Source: an uncultured Anaerotruncus sp. (lineage in GTDB: Bacteria > Bacillota > Clostridia > Oscillospirales > CAG-272). Taken from it: a stretch of 7,903 nucleotides of DNA. Within the stretch, counting starts at the first letter, position 1. Each line of letters starts with the position of its first letter. Shown piece by piece: positions 1 to 6,304 of this stretch. The stretch lies in contig CAJLZE010000080.1 of the NCBI GenBank assembly GCA_905210995.1, forward strand, positions 1 through 7,903. The letters are read 5' to 3'. Below the pieces are notes generated by a model. The model had not been told where the DNA came from. It made no database searches and saw only the letters and a list, made by a program, of their open reading frames with translations. The position numbers and the translations under genes are program-made.

Positions 1-1
1 C

Positions 2-505
2 GCTCTGCTGACAAGACGCAGCATACGCAAATACAAAAGCACGCCGGTACCTGATGCAGATATCGACCGGATCATAGCCGCGGGGCTTTACGCGCCGACG
101 GGACGGAATATGCAGTCTCCGATAATCGTGGCTGTCACAAACCGCGAGCTGCGCGACCGCATATCGCGCATGAACGCCGCGGTGATGGGCTCGGACGGCG
201 ACCCATTCTACGGCGCACCCGCCGTCCTTATCGTGCTTGCCGACCGTAGCTGCCGCACACACGTTTACGACGGCAGCCTTGTAATGGGCAATATGATGCT
301 TGAGGCGCACGCACTGGGGCTCGGAAGCTGCTGGATCCACCGCGCACGCGAGGTGTTTGACACCGACGAGGGCAAAGAGATACTCCGCGCGCTCGGCGTC
401 ACGGGAGACTACGAGGGGATAGGCAACTGCATTATCGGATATCCCGACTGCCCGCTGCCCGAAGCGCCCTCAAGACATGACGGCAGAGTATTTTACGCAC
501 GGTAA
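2..505 (+). CDS. Nitroreductase family protein, 5'-truncated by the window edge
   Basis: This is an FMN-dependent NAD(P)H oxidoreductase of the nitroreductase fold, expected in the cytoplasm. The open frame runs in from the window edge, and 167 residues are visible. The family is typically about 170 residues, so probably only a few N-terminal residues are missing. Seen in the sequence: the N-terminal FMN-phosphate-binding segment RRSIRKYK (residues 5-12), APTGRNMQ (31-38), and the C-terminal block with LVMGNMMLEAHALGLGSCWI followed by GIGNCIIGYPD, which is typical of small single-domain nitroreductases. The first internal ATG, at 110, lies inside the conserved APTGRNMQ block and is not the true start. 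The TAA stop is immediately followed by the ATG of the hydrolase gene (TAAATG), suggesting translational coupling. The physiological substrate (flavin, quinone, nitro compound) cannot be read from the sequence. Confidence 0.9.
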   Translation, partial: ALLTRRSIRKYKSTPVPDADIDRIIAAGLYAPTGRNMQSPIIVAVTNRELRDRISRMNAAVMGSDGDPFYGAPAVLIVLADRSCRTHVYDGSLVMGNMMLEAHALGLGSCWIHRAREVFDTDEGKEILRALGVTGDYEGIGNCIIGYPDCPLPEAPSRHDGRVFYAR

Positions 506-1385
506 ATGACAGGATATCCGATCGCCCCCGAGCTGCGCCGTTACTGCCTGCGTATGCCCTTTTCGCCTGCGATACTGCGCGCGGCACGCCTGCCGATGCG
601 GATGATGTACGCATTGACGCGCATCCCGCACGGTGTGAGCCACCGCGTGGGGCGCACGCACGGGCTGCAGCTCGACATTTTTGAGCCGAAAACGGCGGAC
701 GAGCACACGCTGTGCCTGCTTTATATGCACGGCCTACCGTGCGGCGCCGTATCACAAGCGGCTCGCCGCCGTGTACGCGCAGCGCACCGGGTGCCGCGTC
801 ATCTGCCCCGACTATCGCCTCACGCCGCGCTATCCCTTCCCCGCCGCACGCGAGGACTGCCTTGCGGCGTTCGATGCGGTGAGAAGAAACTACACGGACG
901 CGGCGATCGCCGTCGGCGGCGACAGCGCCGGCGCGGTTTTGGCAGCCGACGTCGTGCGCGGTCGGCAGGATGCCGGGATCGCGTTTCAGCTTCTCGTTTA
1001 TCCCGTCTGCGACGCCGCGCAAAGCACGGCGTCGATGGCGGAATTCACCGACACGCCGCTTTGGGATCCGGTGAACAATGCGGAGATGTGGCGACTGTAC
1101 CTGAAAAACACCGGGAACGGCGACAGCGCCGATGCAAGCCCGATGTCCGCGCCGCTGCCGGATGTGATACCGGACGCATACATCGAGCTTGCCGAATTCG
1201 ACTGCCTGCGCGACGAGGGCGCGGCATATGCCGCACGTCTTGCGGCTGCGGGAGCCGACGTTACGCTCAACCGCACGCGCGGGACCTTTCACGGCTACGA
1301 CATAGCGCAGCACGCCCGGGTGACCCGCGAAAACGTCGCACGACGGGTGGATTTCATCAAAAAACACACGAAAAAAGGATCTTAA
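506..1385 (+). pseudogene. HSL-type alpha/beta hydrolase (esterase/lipase family), frameshifted at the oxyanion-hole motif
   Basis: The gene has two consecutive reading frames. Frame one, 506 to about 733, gives residues 1-76 ending in LLYMHG. Frame two, from about 735 to the TAA at 1383-1385, continues with YRAAPYHKRLA and YRLTPRYPFPAA. Joined, they form one hormone-sensitive-lipase-like hydrolase: GDSAG nucleophile elbow (Ser codon 924-926), catalytic Asp in EFDCLRDEG (Asp codon 1200-1202) and catalytic His in GTFHGYD (His codon 1290-1292). The family motif at the junction should be HGG(G)-A/F-Y. The sequence has only CAC GGC before the frame changes, consistent with loss of 5 bases (HGGAY) or 8 (HGGGAY). 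The intact protein would be about 294 residues, normal for the family. As written, translation from the ATG runs on in the wrong frame to 1408 and lacks the catalytic triad. The ATG at 506 directly abuts the nitroreductase stop and no strong ribosome site is seen, so coupling is likely. A sequencing or assembly error is the main alternative to a true pseudogene. Confidence 0.8.
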
Positions 1386-1418
1386 AAAGCTCGCTCCGAG
1401 TTTTTTAAGACCTTTTTT
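1377..1418. terminator. Bidirectional intrinsic terminator between hydrolase and AraC genes
   Basis: A stem with arms 1377-1393 and 1397-1413 closes a 3-base loop. It has about 14 pairs next to the loop, including one G-U, then one mismatch. A run of six T follows at 1413-1418 on the plus strand, and a run of six A precedes at 1371-1376, which reads as a T-tract on the minus strand. It overlaps the end of the hydrolase gene and lies 3' of the convergent AraC gene, so it can serve both. Confidence 0.85.
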
Positions 1419-1449
1419 CATATTAGCATCTGTCCGGCAGGTATACGGC

Positions 1450-2307
1450 TCATCCACCGTCGCCCCCGCCGCGGCGCGAAAGTCCCTTTGAATATCTGTG
1501 CGGCGTCGTGCCGAATTTTTCACGGAAGCGCATGATAAAATGCGAATAATCCGAAAAGCCGCACAGAGCGCAGGTGTTCTGCACCGACTCGCCCGCCGAA
1601 AGCAGCTCTTTTGCCGCAGCAAGCCGCTTTGATTCGACATATTCCGACGGCGTTGTGCCGAGATGATCGCGAAAACGCCTGCCGAGCGTACTGCGGCTGA
1701 TGAAAAATCGCGCCGAAAGCTCATCGGTGCCGCACGGTCGGTTGTAATTTTCACCGATATACGCAAGTATGCGGTGCAGATCCTCCGGCACCGCAGCCGA
1801 CGGCAGCGTGTCGTGCCTGTGGCGGTCGATCGTATCAAGTATACCGTAAAGCGCTGCAAGATAGCCGACCGTTATCTCTCCCTCGCGCGCCGCTTCGCCG
1901 CGCAGCCTGAAAAATGCCGAGATCACCGCTTCGCGGTCAGCGTGATCCATTGAAATGAGATTCGCCTCTCCGCTTTTGCGGTCAAAAAAGCAGTCCGGCA
2001 GCCCGCGCCGCGAGCCGTCGGGCAAAAGCCAGAGGCAGAAATGCTCGTGAACGCAGTCGCTGTGATAAACGCAGCGGTGCACCTCGTTCGGCTTTGTTAT
2101 GATGATGTCGCCGCGCCCGACGGGGTAAACGCTGTCCTCGACGACAAACGAAACATCTCCCGAAAGATTGAGATACACCTCGCAGAAGCTGTGTATGTGC
2201 GCGCCGTCGTGCATCGGGTCGTCGGCACGGGTAAAGGCATCGACGTAATTCACATCGGCTGAGATGCCGCCGCAGTCGATGGGGCGCGGGCTGGGCTCAT
2301 ACTTCAT
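1450..2307 (-). CDS. AraC-family transcriptional regulator with N-terminal cupin domain
   Basis: This is a 285-residue DNA-binding regulator, probably controlling the divergent GH36-permease operon in response to a sugar. The N-terminal half has an AraC-type cupin: HIHSFCEVYLNLSG (residues 37-50), a glycine turn at VGRGDIII, and PNEVHR near residues 73-78. The C-terminal about 100 residues carry the double helix-turn-helix: first HTH near 194-213 (TDELSARFFISRSTLGRRF), second near 243-265 ending in the signature FSDYSHFIMRFREKFGTTP. I chose the ATG at 2307, not the in-frame ATG at 2331. A GGAG lies 7 bases upstream of the former (CGGAGCAACAAAATG on the minus strand), whereas the latter has no recognisable ribosome site and would add eight unconserved residues (MRHKRSNK). 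The length is typical for cupin-type AraC regulators. Target assignment rests on divergent position only. Confidence 0.93.
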   Translation of the reverse strand: MKYEPSPRPIDCGGISADVNYVDAFTRADDPMHDGAHIHSFCEVYLNLSGDVSFVVEDSVYPVGRGDIIITKPNEVHRCVYHSDCVHEHFCLWLLPDGSRRGLPDCFFDRKSGEANLISMDHADREAVISAFFRLRGEAAREGEITVGYLAALYGILDTIDRHRHDTLPSAAVPEDLHRILAYIGENYNRPCGTDELSARFFISRSTLGRRFRDHLGTTPSEYVESKRLAAAKELLSAGESVQNTCALCGFSDYSHFIMRFREKFGTTPHRYSKGLSRRGGGDGG

Positions 2308-2327
2308 TTTGTTGCTCCGTTTGTGAC

Positions 2328-2354
2328 GCATATATCATGTTTTTTGAGCATATA
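2328..2354. promoter_or_regulatory. Candidate AraC-type operator: GCATATA direct repeat
   Basis: GCATATA occurs at 2328-2334 and again at 2348-2354, same orientation, 20 bases start to start, about two helical turns. AraC-family dimers commonly bind tandem half-sites about 20-21 bases apart, with the proximal one abutting the -35 of the activated promoter. Here the proximal copy ends four bases before the proposed GH36 -35 at 2359. The spacer is AT-rich, so a 7-base repeat could be chance. Confidence 0.4.
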
Positions 2355-2358
2355 CGGC

Positions 2359-2387
2359 TTGAAATGCGCTTTATAAGTCGATATAAT
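2359..2387 (+). promoter_or_regulatory. SigA-type promoter of the GH36-permease operon
   Basis: TTGAAA (2359-2364), a 17-base spacer and a perfect TATAAT (2382-2387) form a near-consensus housekeeping promoter. The start of transcription is expected near 2394. A ribosome site AAGGA (2413-2417) lies 7 bases before the GH36 ATG at 2425. The -10 sits in the perfect 14-base palindrome GATATAATTATATC (2380-2393). Confidence 0.8.
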
Positions 2388-2394
2388 TATATCA
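2386..2394 (-). promoter_or_regulatory. Extended -10 promoter of the AraC regulator gene
   Basis: On the minus strand 2394-2386 reads TGATATAAT, an extended -10 element (TGnTATAAT). It overlaps the plus-strand -10 through the palindrome at 2380-2393. The minus-strand -35 at the right distance (2414-2409, TTGCAT, 17-base spacer) is weak, as is common with extended -10 promoters. The expected leader to the ATG at 2307 is about 70 bases. Confidence 0.55.
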
Positions 2395-2424
2395 TAAACT
2401 CCGAAAGGATGCAAGGATAAAGCC

Positions 2425-4473
2425 ATGAAAACATATCCTATACGTTTTGCCCCCGACAGACAGCTTTTTGACAGCTTTGCTCATGACCCGTCGCTCATCC
2501 CCGTTTCGTTTTCACTTGACGGCGACGACTACCGCGGCTTCGGCAGCTTTGCGCTGACAGGCAGCGAGGAGAGCACCGCGAAAAACGGCGTCGTGACCCG
2601 CCGCCTCACCTTTGCGATAGACAAAAACCTGACCGCCGAGGTCCTGCTCGCATACTGCCCCGAATTCGGCGAGCTTGAATACACCGTTTTCTTCCGCAAT
2701 GCGGGAGAGGAACGCAGCCGGGTGCTGCATGACGTGCGCACCGTCGATCTCACCGTCTGCGGCGACGATCCGGTGCTTGACGGCATCATGGGAGACCATG
2801 TGAACAAATATCGCCCCTACCGGCACGCGCTCGTTTCGGATCCCGTTGAGTTCACCTCTCTGCGCGGCAGACCCACGCACGAGGTGTTCCCGTATTACGA
2901 TCTCGAATACGGCGACGGCGGCGTGCTCATGGCGCTCGGCTGGGCAGGGTCGTGGTCGGCAAAATTTACGGCATCCGTGACCGCCGACGGCACGCTGACG
3001 CGTTACACCGCCGTGTCGGGCGTCGGGTTTGAAGCATTTCTCCTCCCCGGGGAGACGGTAAGAACGGCGCTTGCGGTTTTTCTCCCCTATCGCGGAAGAA
3101 ACACCGACGATGCGTCAAATCTCTGGCGGCGTTGGTTCGTGAAATACAATATGCCGCGTGCCGATGCCTCGGGTGCACCGATAATGCCCTTCACCACCGC
3201 CTGCCTTGCGGGCGACACGGGGCTCCCGAACTCCGACGGCAGCATCTCCGAGCGCGACTTCACATGGCGCCGCTCGCTCGACAGGATATACGCCGAAAAA
3301 GTTCCGCTCGACTTCCGTTGGTTCGACGCGGGCTGGTACCTCGACCCGCGCGGCGAGAGCGTCCCGTCCGACTGGTGGGGCACGGTCGGCACATGGGAGC
3401 TTGACCGCGAAAAATGGCGCGGCGACAGCTTTTGCGAATCGGTGGAATATGCGCACAGGCACGGCACGAAAACTCTCGTGTGGTTTGAGCCGGAGCGCGT
3501 GACGGACCCCGAGAACCTTGAAAAAAACTTCGGCTACAAGAAGGAATGGGGCGTTGCCTGCGGCAATGTCACGACCAACAACCTCGGAAACGAGGAGTGT
3601 CTTGCGTGGACGGCGGGCAGGATCATAAAATTCATGCGCGAAAATCATGTCGATCTCTACCGCGAGGACAACAACAGCAATCCCTTCGTCTGCTGGCAGA
3701 ATGCCGACGCGCACGAGGAGGAGATACACGGCGCGCCGCGCCGCGGCATCACCGAAAACCATGCCGTGGTCGGTCATTACCGCCTTTGGGACAGCATAAT
3801 CGACTACTGCCGGCAAAACGGCGGCTGCACGTTCGTTGATTCATGCGCCGCGGGCGGCGGCAGGAACGATATCGAATCCATGCGGCGCGGCGTTCCGCTG
3901 CTTCGCAGCGACAGCGACCGCACGACCACCGCACTGCGGCTTTCTATGACTACGGCGTTCAACAAATGGATCCCATTCTGCGGCGCATCGAGCAAAGAGA
4001 GCACACGCGAGCTGGCACCCGGCTGCATCAGCGACATATACGTGTTCCGCGCGTCATATCTGCCCGCGCTCAATCTGAGCATTCAATGGACGCAAAAACC
4101 CGACGTTGACTACGACCGCGTGCGCGGCAGCATTGCGGAGTGGCGCAGCGTGGCTGAGTATCTTATGAAGGATATGTACGTTCTTACCCCGTGGCACAGC
4201 GAAAACGACCGCACAGGCTGGACTGCGACCGCATGGTTCGACCACGAACGCTGCAGCGGTGTGCTGCTTGCCTTCCGCATGGAGGACTGCCCGGACGGCG
4301 AATGCACCGTAAGGCTCCCGTTTGCCGTAAGCGGCAAAAAATATACCCTTGCGAATGCCGACAGCGGCACTGAGGAGACAGCAGACGGCAGTGTGCTTTC
4401 TGCCGGATATACGCTGCGCCTCGGAGCGCCGCGCACATCAATGCTCATACGGATAAAAGAAAATGACCGCTGA
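2425..4473 (+). CDS. Glycoside hydrolase family 36 enzyme, alpha-galactosidase-like, cytoplasmic
   Basis: This 682-residue clan GH-D retaining glycosidase probably releases terminal alpha-galactose from raffinose-type or similar oligosaccharides. An N-terminal beta-sandwich region (about 1-245) precedes the (beta/alpha)8 catalytic domain (about 246-580) and a small C-terminal beta domain. Motifs: RWFDAGWY (298-305), LVWFEPERV (351-359), LYREDNN (411-417) with Asp415 as predicted nucleophile, the galactose-site motif CxxGxxR (Cys474-Arg480, in DSCAAGGGRND), and LLRSDSDR with Asp496 as predicted acid/base. The nucleophile segment reads YRED, not the KWD of well-studied family members such as AgaA, so the residues around the galactose site differ. 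No signal peptide is seen, so it should act inside the cell. It is slightly shorter than the usual ~730 residues. The AAGGA ribosome site 7 bases before the ATG supports the start. Its end overlaps the permease gene. Alternative specificity such as alpha-N-acetylgalactosaminidase is possible within GH36. Confidence 0.9.
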   Translation: MKTYPIRFAPDRQLFDSFAHDPSLIPVSFSLDGDDYRGFGSFALTGSEESTAKNGVVTRRLTFAIDKNLTAEVLLAYCPEFGELEYTVFFRNAGEERSRVLHDVRTVDLTVCGDDPVLDGIMGDHVNKYRPYRHALVSDPVEFTSLRGRPTHEVFPYYDLEYGDGGVLMALGWAGSWSAKFTASVTADGTLTRYTAVSGVGFEAFLLPGETVRTALAVFLPYRGRNTDDASNLWRRWFVKYNMPRADASGAPIMPFTTACLAGDTGLPNSDGSISERDFTWRRSLDRIYAEKVPLDFRWFDAGWYLDPRGESVPSDWWGTVGTWELDREKWRGDSFCESVEYAHRHGTKTLVWFEPERVTDPENLEKNFGYKKEWGVACGNVTTNNLGNEECLAWTAGRIIKFMRENHVDLYREDNNSNPFVCWQNADAHEEEIHGAPRRGITENHAVVGHYRLWDSIIDYCRQNGGCTFVDSCAAGGGRNDIESMRRGVPLLRSDSDRTTTALRLSMTTAFNKWIPFCGASSKESTRELAPGCISDIYVFRASYLPALNLSIQWTQKPDVDYDRVRGSIAEWRSVAEYLMKDMYVLTPWHSENDRTGWTATAWFDHERCSGVLLAFRMEDCPDGECTVRLPFAVSGKKYTLANADSGTEETADGSVLSAGYTLRLGAPRTSMLIRIKENDR

Positions 4474-5362
4474 GCTTTCCGTATATCCGCTTCTTGCGCT
4501 GACGCTTGCGGCGTCGCTCGGCGGCGGGCTGGTAAAAAGCTATTACAGCAAGCGCGTGAGCGCCTCATCGGGCGGCTACTATCTTTACAACGGAGTATCG
4601 AGCCTCGTCTCGGCAGCGGTGCTGACGGTCATGGGCAGATCACACGCCGTCTCCGCCTTCACGCTCTCGCTCGGCGTGCTCTTCGGCGCCGTCACCGCCG
4701 TACAGCAGGTGACTAATGCCGCAGCCCTCGCCGTGGGACCGTGGTCGTATACCTCGGTGCTCATCTCGCTCTCAACGGTGATACCCGCGCTCTCGGGCGC
4801 CATCTTCTGGCACGAAAAGCTCACGCCCGCCGGGATCGCGGGCATCGCGCTGCTCGCGGTCTGCATACTGCTTTCGGTAAACAAAAAGAAGGACGGCAAA
4901 AGCGCCTCGCCGAAATGGTTTGCGCTGTCAATGTCGGCTGCGCTGTGCACGGGGATCATCGGCGTTCTGCAAAAGGTGCACGGCAGCTCGTCTCACAGCG
5001 GCGAGCTTTACGACTTTCTTATCACCGCATTTGTCTTTTCGGCTGTATTTTCGTTTATCCTTTTCGCACGCTGCGCGAAGAAGGACAGGAAAAGCGGGGC
5101 AAGGACCGTCCCCGACCGCCCGCTGCCGCTTCTTGCAGCAATGTTCGCGGCTGCGGGGATCGCGGCGGCGTTAAACAACGCAATAAACCTCCGCCTTGCT
5201 GGAACGATGAACAGTGCCGTGTTTTTCCCGGTAGTAAACGGCGGCGGGCTCGTGCTTACGACCGCAGCGTCGGTCATTTTCTTTCATGAAAAGCTCACGG
5301 CGCGACAGTACGTCGGTCTTGCGGCGGGTATAGCGGCGGTCCTGCTCATATGTATAAAATAA
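4463..5362 (+). CDS. EamA/DMT-superfamily permease with ten predicted membrane segments
   Basis: This is a 299-residue inner-membrane transporter built from two homologous halves, as in EamA-type DMT proteins. Hydrophobic segments fall near residues 7-24, 36-57, 63-80, 95-115, 121-138, 151-171, 183-203, 221-240, 249-275 and 281-298. The internal duplication is visible: FWHEKLTPAGIAGIALL (115-131) in the first half matches FFHEKLTARQYVGLAAG (273-289) in the second, each just before the last helix of its half. A charged loop, KKKDGK, separates the halves, and another cytoplasmic-type loop (CAKKDRKSGAR) lies near 204-214. The ATG lies inside the GH36 gene, an 11-base overlap, with a weak GGA 9 bases upstream, so the two are probably co-transcribed and coupled. 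The substrate is unknown. The DMT superfamily includes sugar transporters such as GlcU and RhaT as well as exporters of amino acids and metabolites, and the context suggests a sugar. Confidence 0.88.
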   Translation: MTAELSVYPLLALTLAASLGGGLVKSYYSKRVSASSGGYYLYNGVSSLVSAAVLTVMGRSHAVSAFTLSLGVLFGAVTAVQQVTNAAALAVGPWSYTSVLISLSTVIPALSGAIFWHEKLTPAGIAGIALLAVCILLSVNKKKDGKSASPKWFALSMSAALCTGIIGVLQKVHGSSSHSGELYDFLITAFVFSAVFSFILFARCAKKDRKSGARTVPDRPLPLLAAMFAAAGIAAALNNAINLRLAGTMNSAVFFPVVNGGGLVLTTAASVIFFHEKLTARQYVGLAAGIAAVLLICIK

Positions 5363-5404
5363 AGAACAGCCATGTGCGGGCAACGCCCGAACATGGCTGT
5401 TCTT
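5362..5404. terminator. Bidirectional intrinsic terminator between permease and transaldolase genes
   Basis: The arms 5362-5381 and 5385-5404 form a 20-base stem with one mismatch and a 3-base loop. The left arm begins at the last base of the permease stop codon. Downstream is T-rich on both strands (TTCTTCTTCATTAT on plus, CTTTATTTTATAC on minus), though neither is a clean T-run. Convergent gene order fits use by both genes. Confidence 0.8.
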
Positions 5405-5426
5405 CTTCATTATAAATAATAAAGAC

Positions 5427-6080
5427 TCACTTTTTGTCGCCGAACGCTTCCGCCCAGTCCTTGTTGAATCTTTCGATACCGCTGTCGGTGAGCGGGTGAT
5501 GCAGCATCTGCAGTATCACCTTATAAGGAACGGTCGCAATATCCGCACCGCACTTTGCGGCGTCGGTCACGTCCTGCGGGCCGCGGATGCTGGCGGCGAT
5601 TATCTCGGTCTTGATATCGTGAACGTCGAATATCTCGGCAATGTCGCTGACGACCGACATACCGTCGTCGGAGATATCGTCAAGTCGACCGATAAAGGGG
5701 CTGACATAGGTCGCGCCCGCTCTTGCGGCAAGCAGTGCCTGCGCCGCGCTGAATATCAGCGTCACGTTGGTGTGGATGTCCTCGGCGCTGAGGATATGTA
5801 CCGCCTTGAGTCCCTCGGCGGTCACGGGGATCTTTATAACTATATTCTTGCTGAGAGCAGCAAGCTTGCGTGCCTCGGCTACCATACCGGCAGCATCGGC
5901 TGCAACGACCTCGGCACTTATGGGGCCGTCAACGATAGTGGTTATCTCCTTGATAACGCTGACGAAATCTCTTCCCTCGCGTGCGATGAGCGACGGGTTT
6001 GTGGTAACACCGCAGATAACGCCGAGCTCGGCGGCTGCGCGTATGTCCTCAACATGAGCTGTATCGATAAAAAGCTTCAT
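5427..6080 (-). CDS. tal: Transaldolase, short TalC/FSA-like class
   Basis: This 217-residue class I aldolase fold protein moves a dihydroxyacetone unit between sugar phosphates in the non-oxidative pentose phosphate pathway. The length is typical for the short decameric transaldolase/fructose-6-phosphate aldolase group. Motifs: FIDTA (4-8, Asp6), GVTTNPSLI (24-32), the Schiff-base lysine Lys83 in NIVIKIPVT, TNVTLIFS (104-111), SPFIGRLDD (127-135) and AASIR (162-166). Two positions argue for transaldolase over fructose-6-phosphate aldolase. Phe129 sits where E. coli FsaA has Tyr131 and TalB has Phe178, and Glu57 sits where FsaA has Gln59. These alignments are by eye. The ATG at 6080 has AGAGG on the minus strand about 8 bases upstream. 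It has its own promoter and convergent neighbour, so it is probably monocistronic. Confidence 0.93.
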   Translation of the reverse strand: MKLFIDTAHVEDIRAAAELGVICGVTTNPSLIAREGRDFVSVIKEITTIVDGPISAEVVAADAAGMVAEARKLAALSKNIVIKIPVTAEGLKAVHILSAEDIHTNVTLIFSAAQALLAARAGATYVSPFIGRLDDISDDGMSVVSDIAEIFDVHDIKTEIIAASIRGPQDVTDAAKCGADIATVPYKVILQMLHHPLTDSGIERFNKDWAEAFGDKK

Positions 6081-6142
6081 TGCAATTACCTCTGATTGAT
6101 TTTGTTGCCGGTTCGAAAAATTCCGAAACCTTTTTCAGCATA

Positions 6143-6151
6143 ATTATATCA
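6143..6151 (-). promoter_or_regulatory. Extended -10 promoter of the transaldolase gene
   Basis: The minus strand from 6151 to 6143 reads TGATATAAT, a perfect extended -10. No good -35 is visible 16-18 bases upstream. Transcription would start near 6136, leaving a leader of about 55 bases. The 12 bases TGATATAATTAT are identical to those of the AraC-gene promoter. Confidence 0.6.
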
Positions 6152-6219
6152 CTCATCGGCTGCAAAAACCATTGCTTAAATATTAATTTTAATTATATAC
6201 TTTATTTTTGTCGTTTTGC

Positions 6220-6248
6220 TTGACAAAGCGGTCTAAAAGTGATATATT
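6220..6248 (+). promoter_or_regulatory. SigA-type promoter of the antiporter gene, with AT-rich upstream region
   Basis: A perfect -35 TTGACA (6220-6225), a 17-base spacer and TATATT (6243-6248) form a strong promoter. The preceding TGA makes it an extended -10 as well. The 40 bases before the -35 (about 6176-6213) are almost entirely A and T and could act as an UP element. The start point is expected near 6255, leaving a leader of about 50 bases. The rest of the tal-antiporter spacer shows no riboswitch or small gene that I can recognise. Confidence 0.8.
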
Positions 6249-6304
6249 ATGTCGTTGTTGATTTATTCAGCGATCATTATATCCGAAAGGAAACCACCGT
6301 TTCA

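Noticed and set aside
432..1859. A 475-residue open frame on the minus strand across the hydrolase and AraC genes
   Set aside because: It runs antisense to the hydrolase and in another frame within the AraC gene, both of which carry clear family motifs. The product is Arg/Ala-rich with no recognisable domain, as expected from GC-rich shadow frames.
3115..3816. A 233-residue open frame antisense to the GH36 gene
   Set aside because: It is antisense to conserved GH36 catalytic motifs and lacks any family signature.
1450..4473. Selenocysteine recoding at the in-frame TGA stops, prompted by the nearby selD
   Set aside because: The proteins ending in TGA (AraC, GH36, tal, antiporter) are full length for their families, and no conserved sequence continues past the stops.
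5496..6095. A 199-residue open frame antisense to tal
   Set aside because: It covers almost exactly the transaldolase gene on the other strand, has no recognised motifs and no promoter of its own.
6239..6304. GTG at 6239 as the antiporter start
   Set aside because: It would lie between the -35 and -10 of a TTGACA-N17-TATATT promoter, and the extra 22 residues do not resemble the family. The ATG at 6305 begins the conserved first membrane helix.
6255..6304. A riboswitch or attenuator in the antiporter leader
   Set aside because: The leader is only about 50 bases and shows no stable hairpin or recognisable aptamer.
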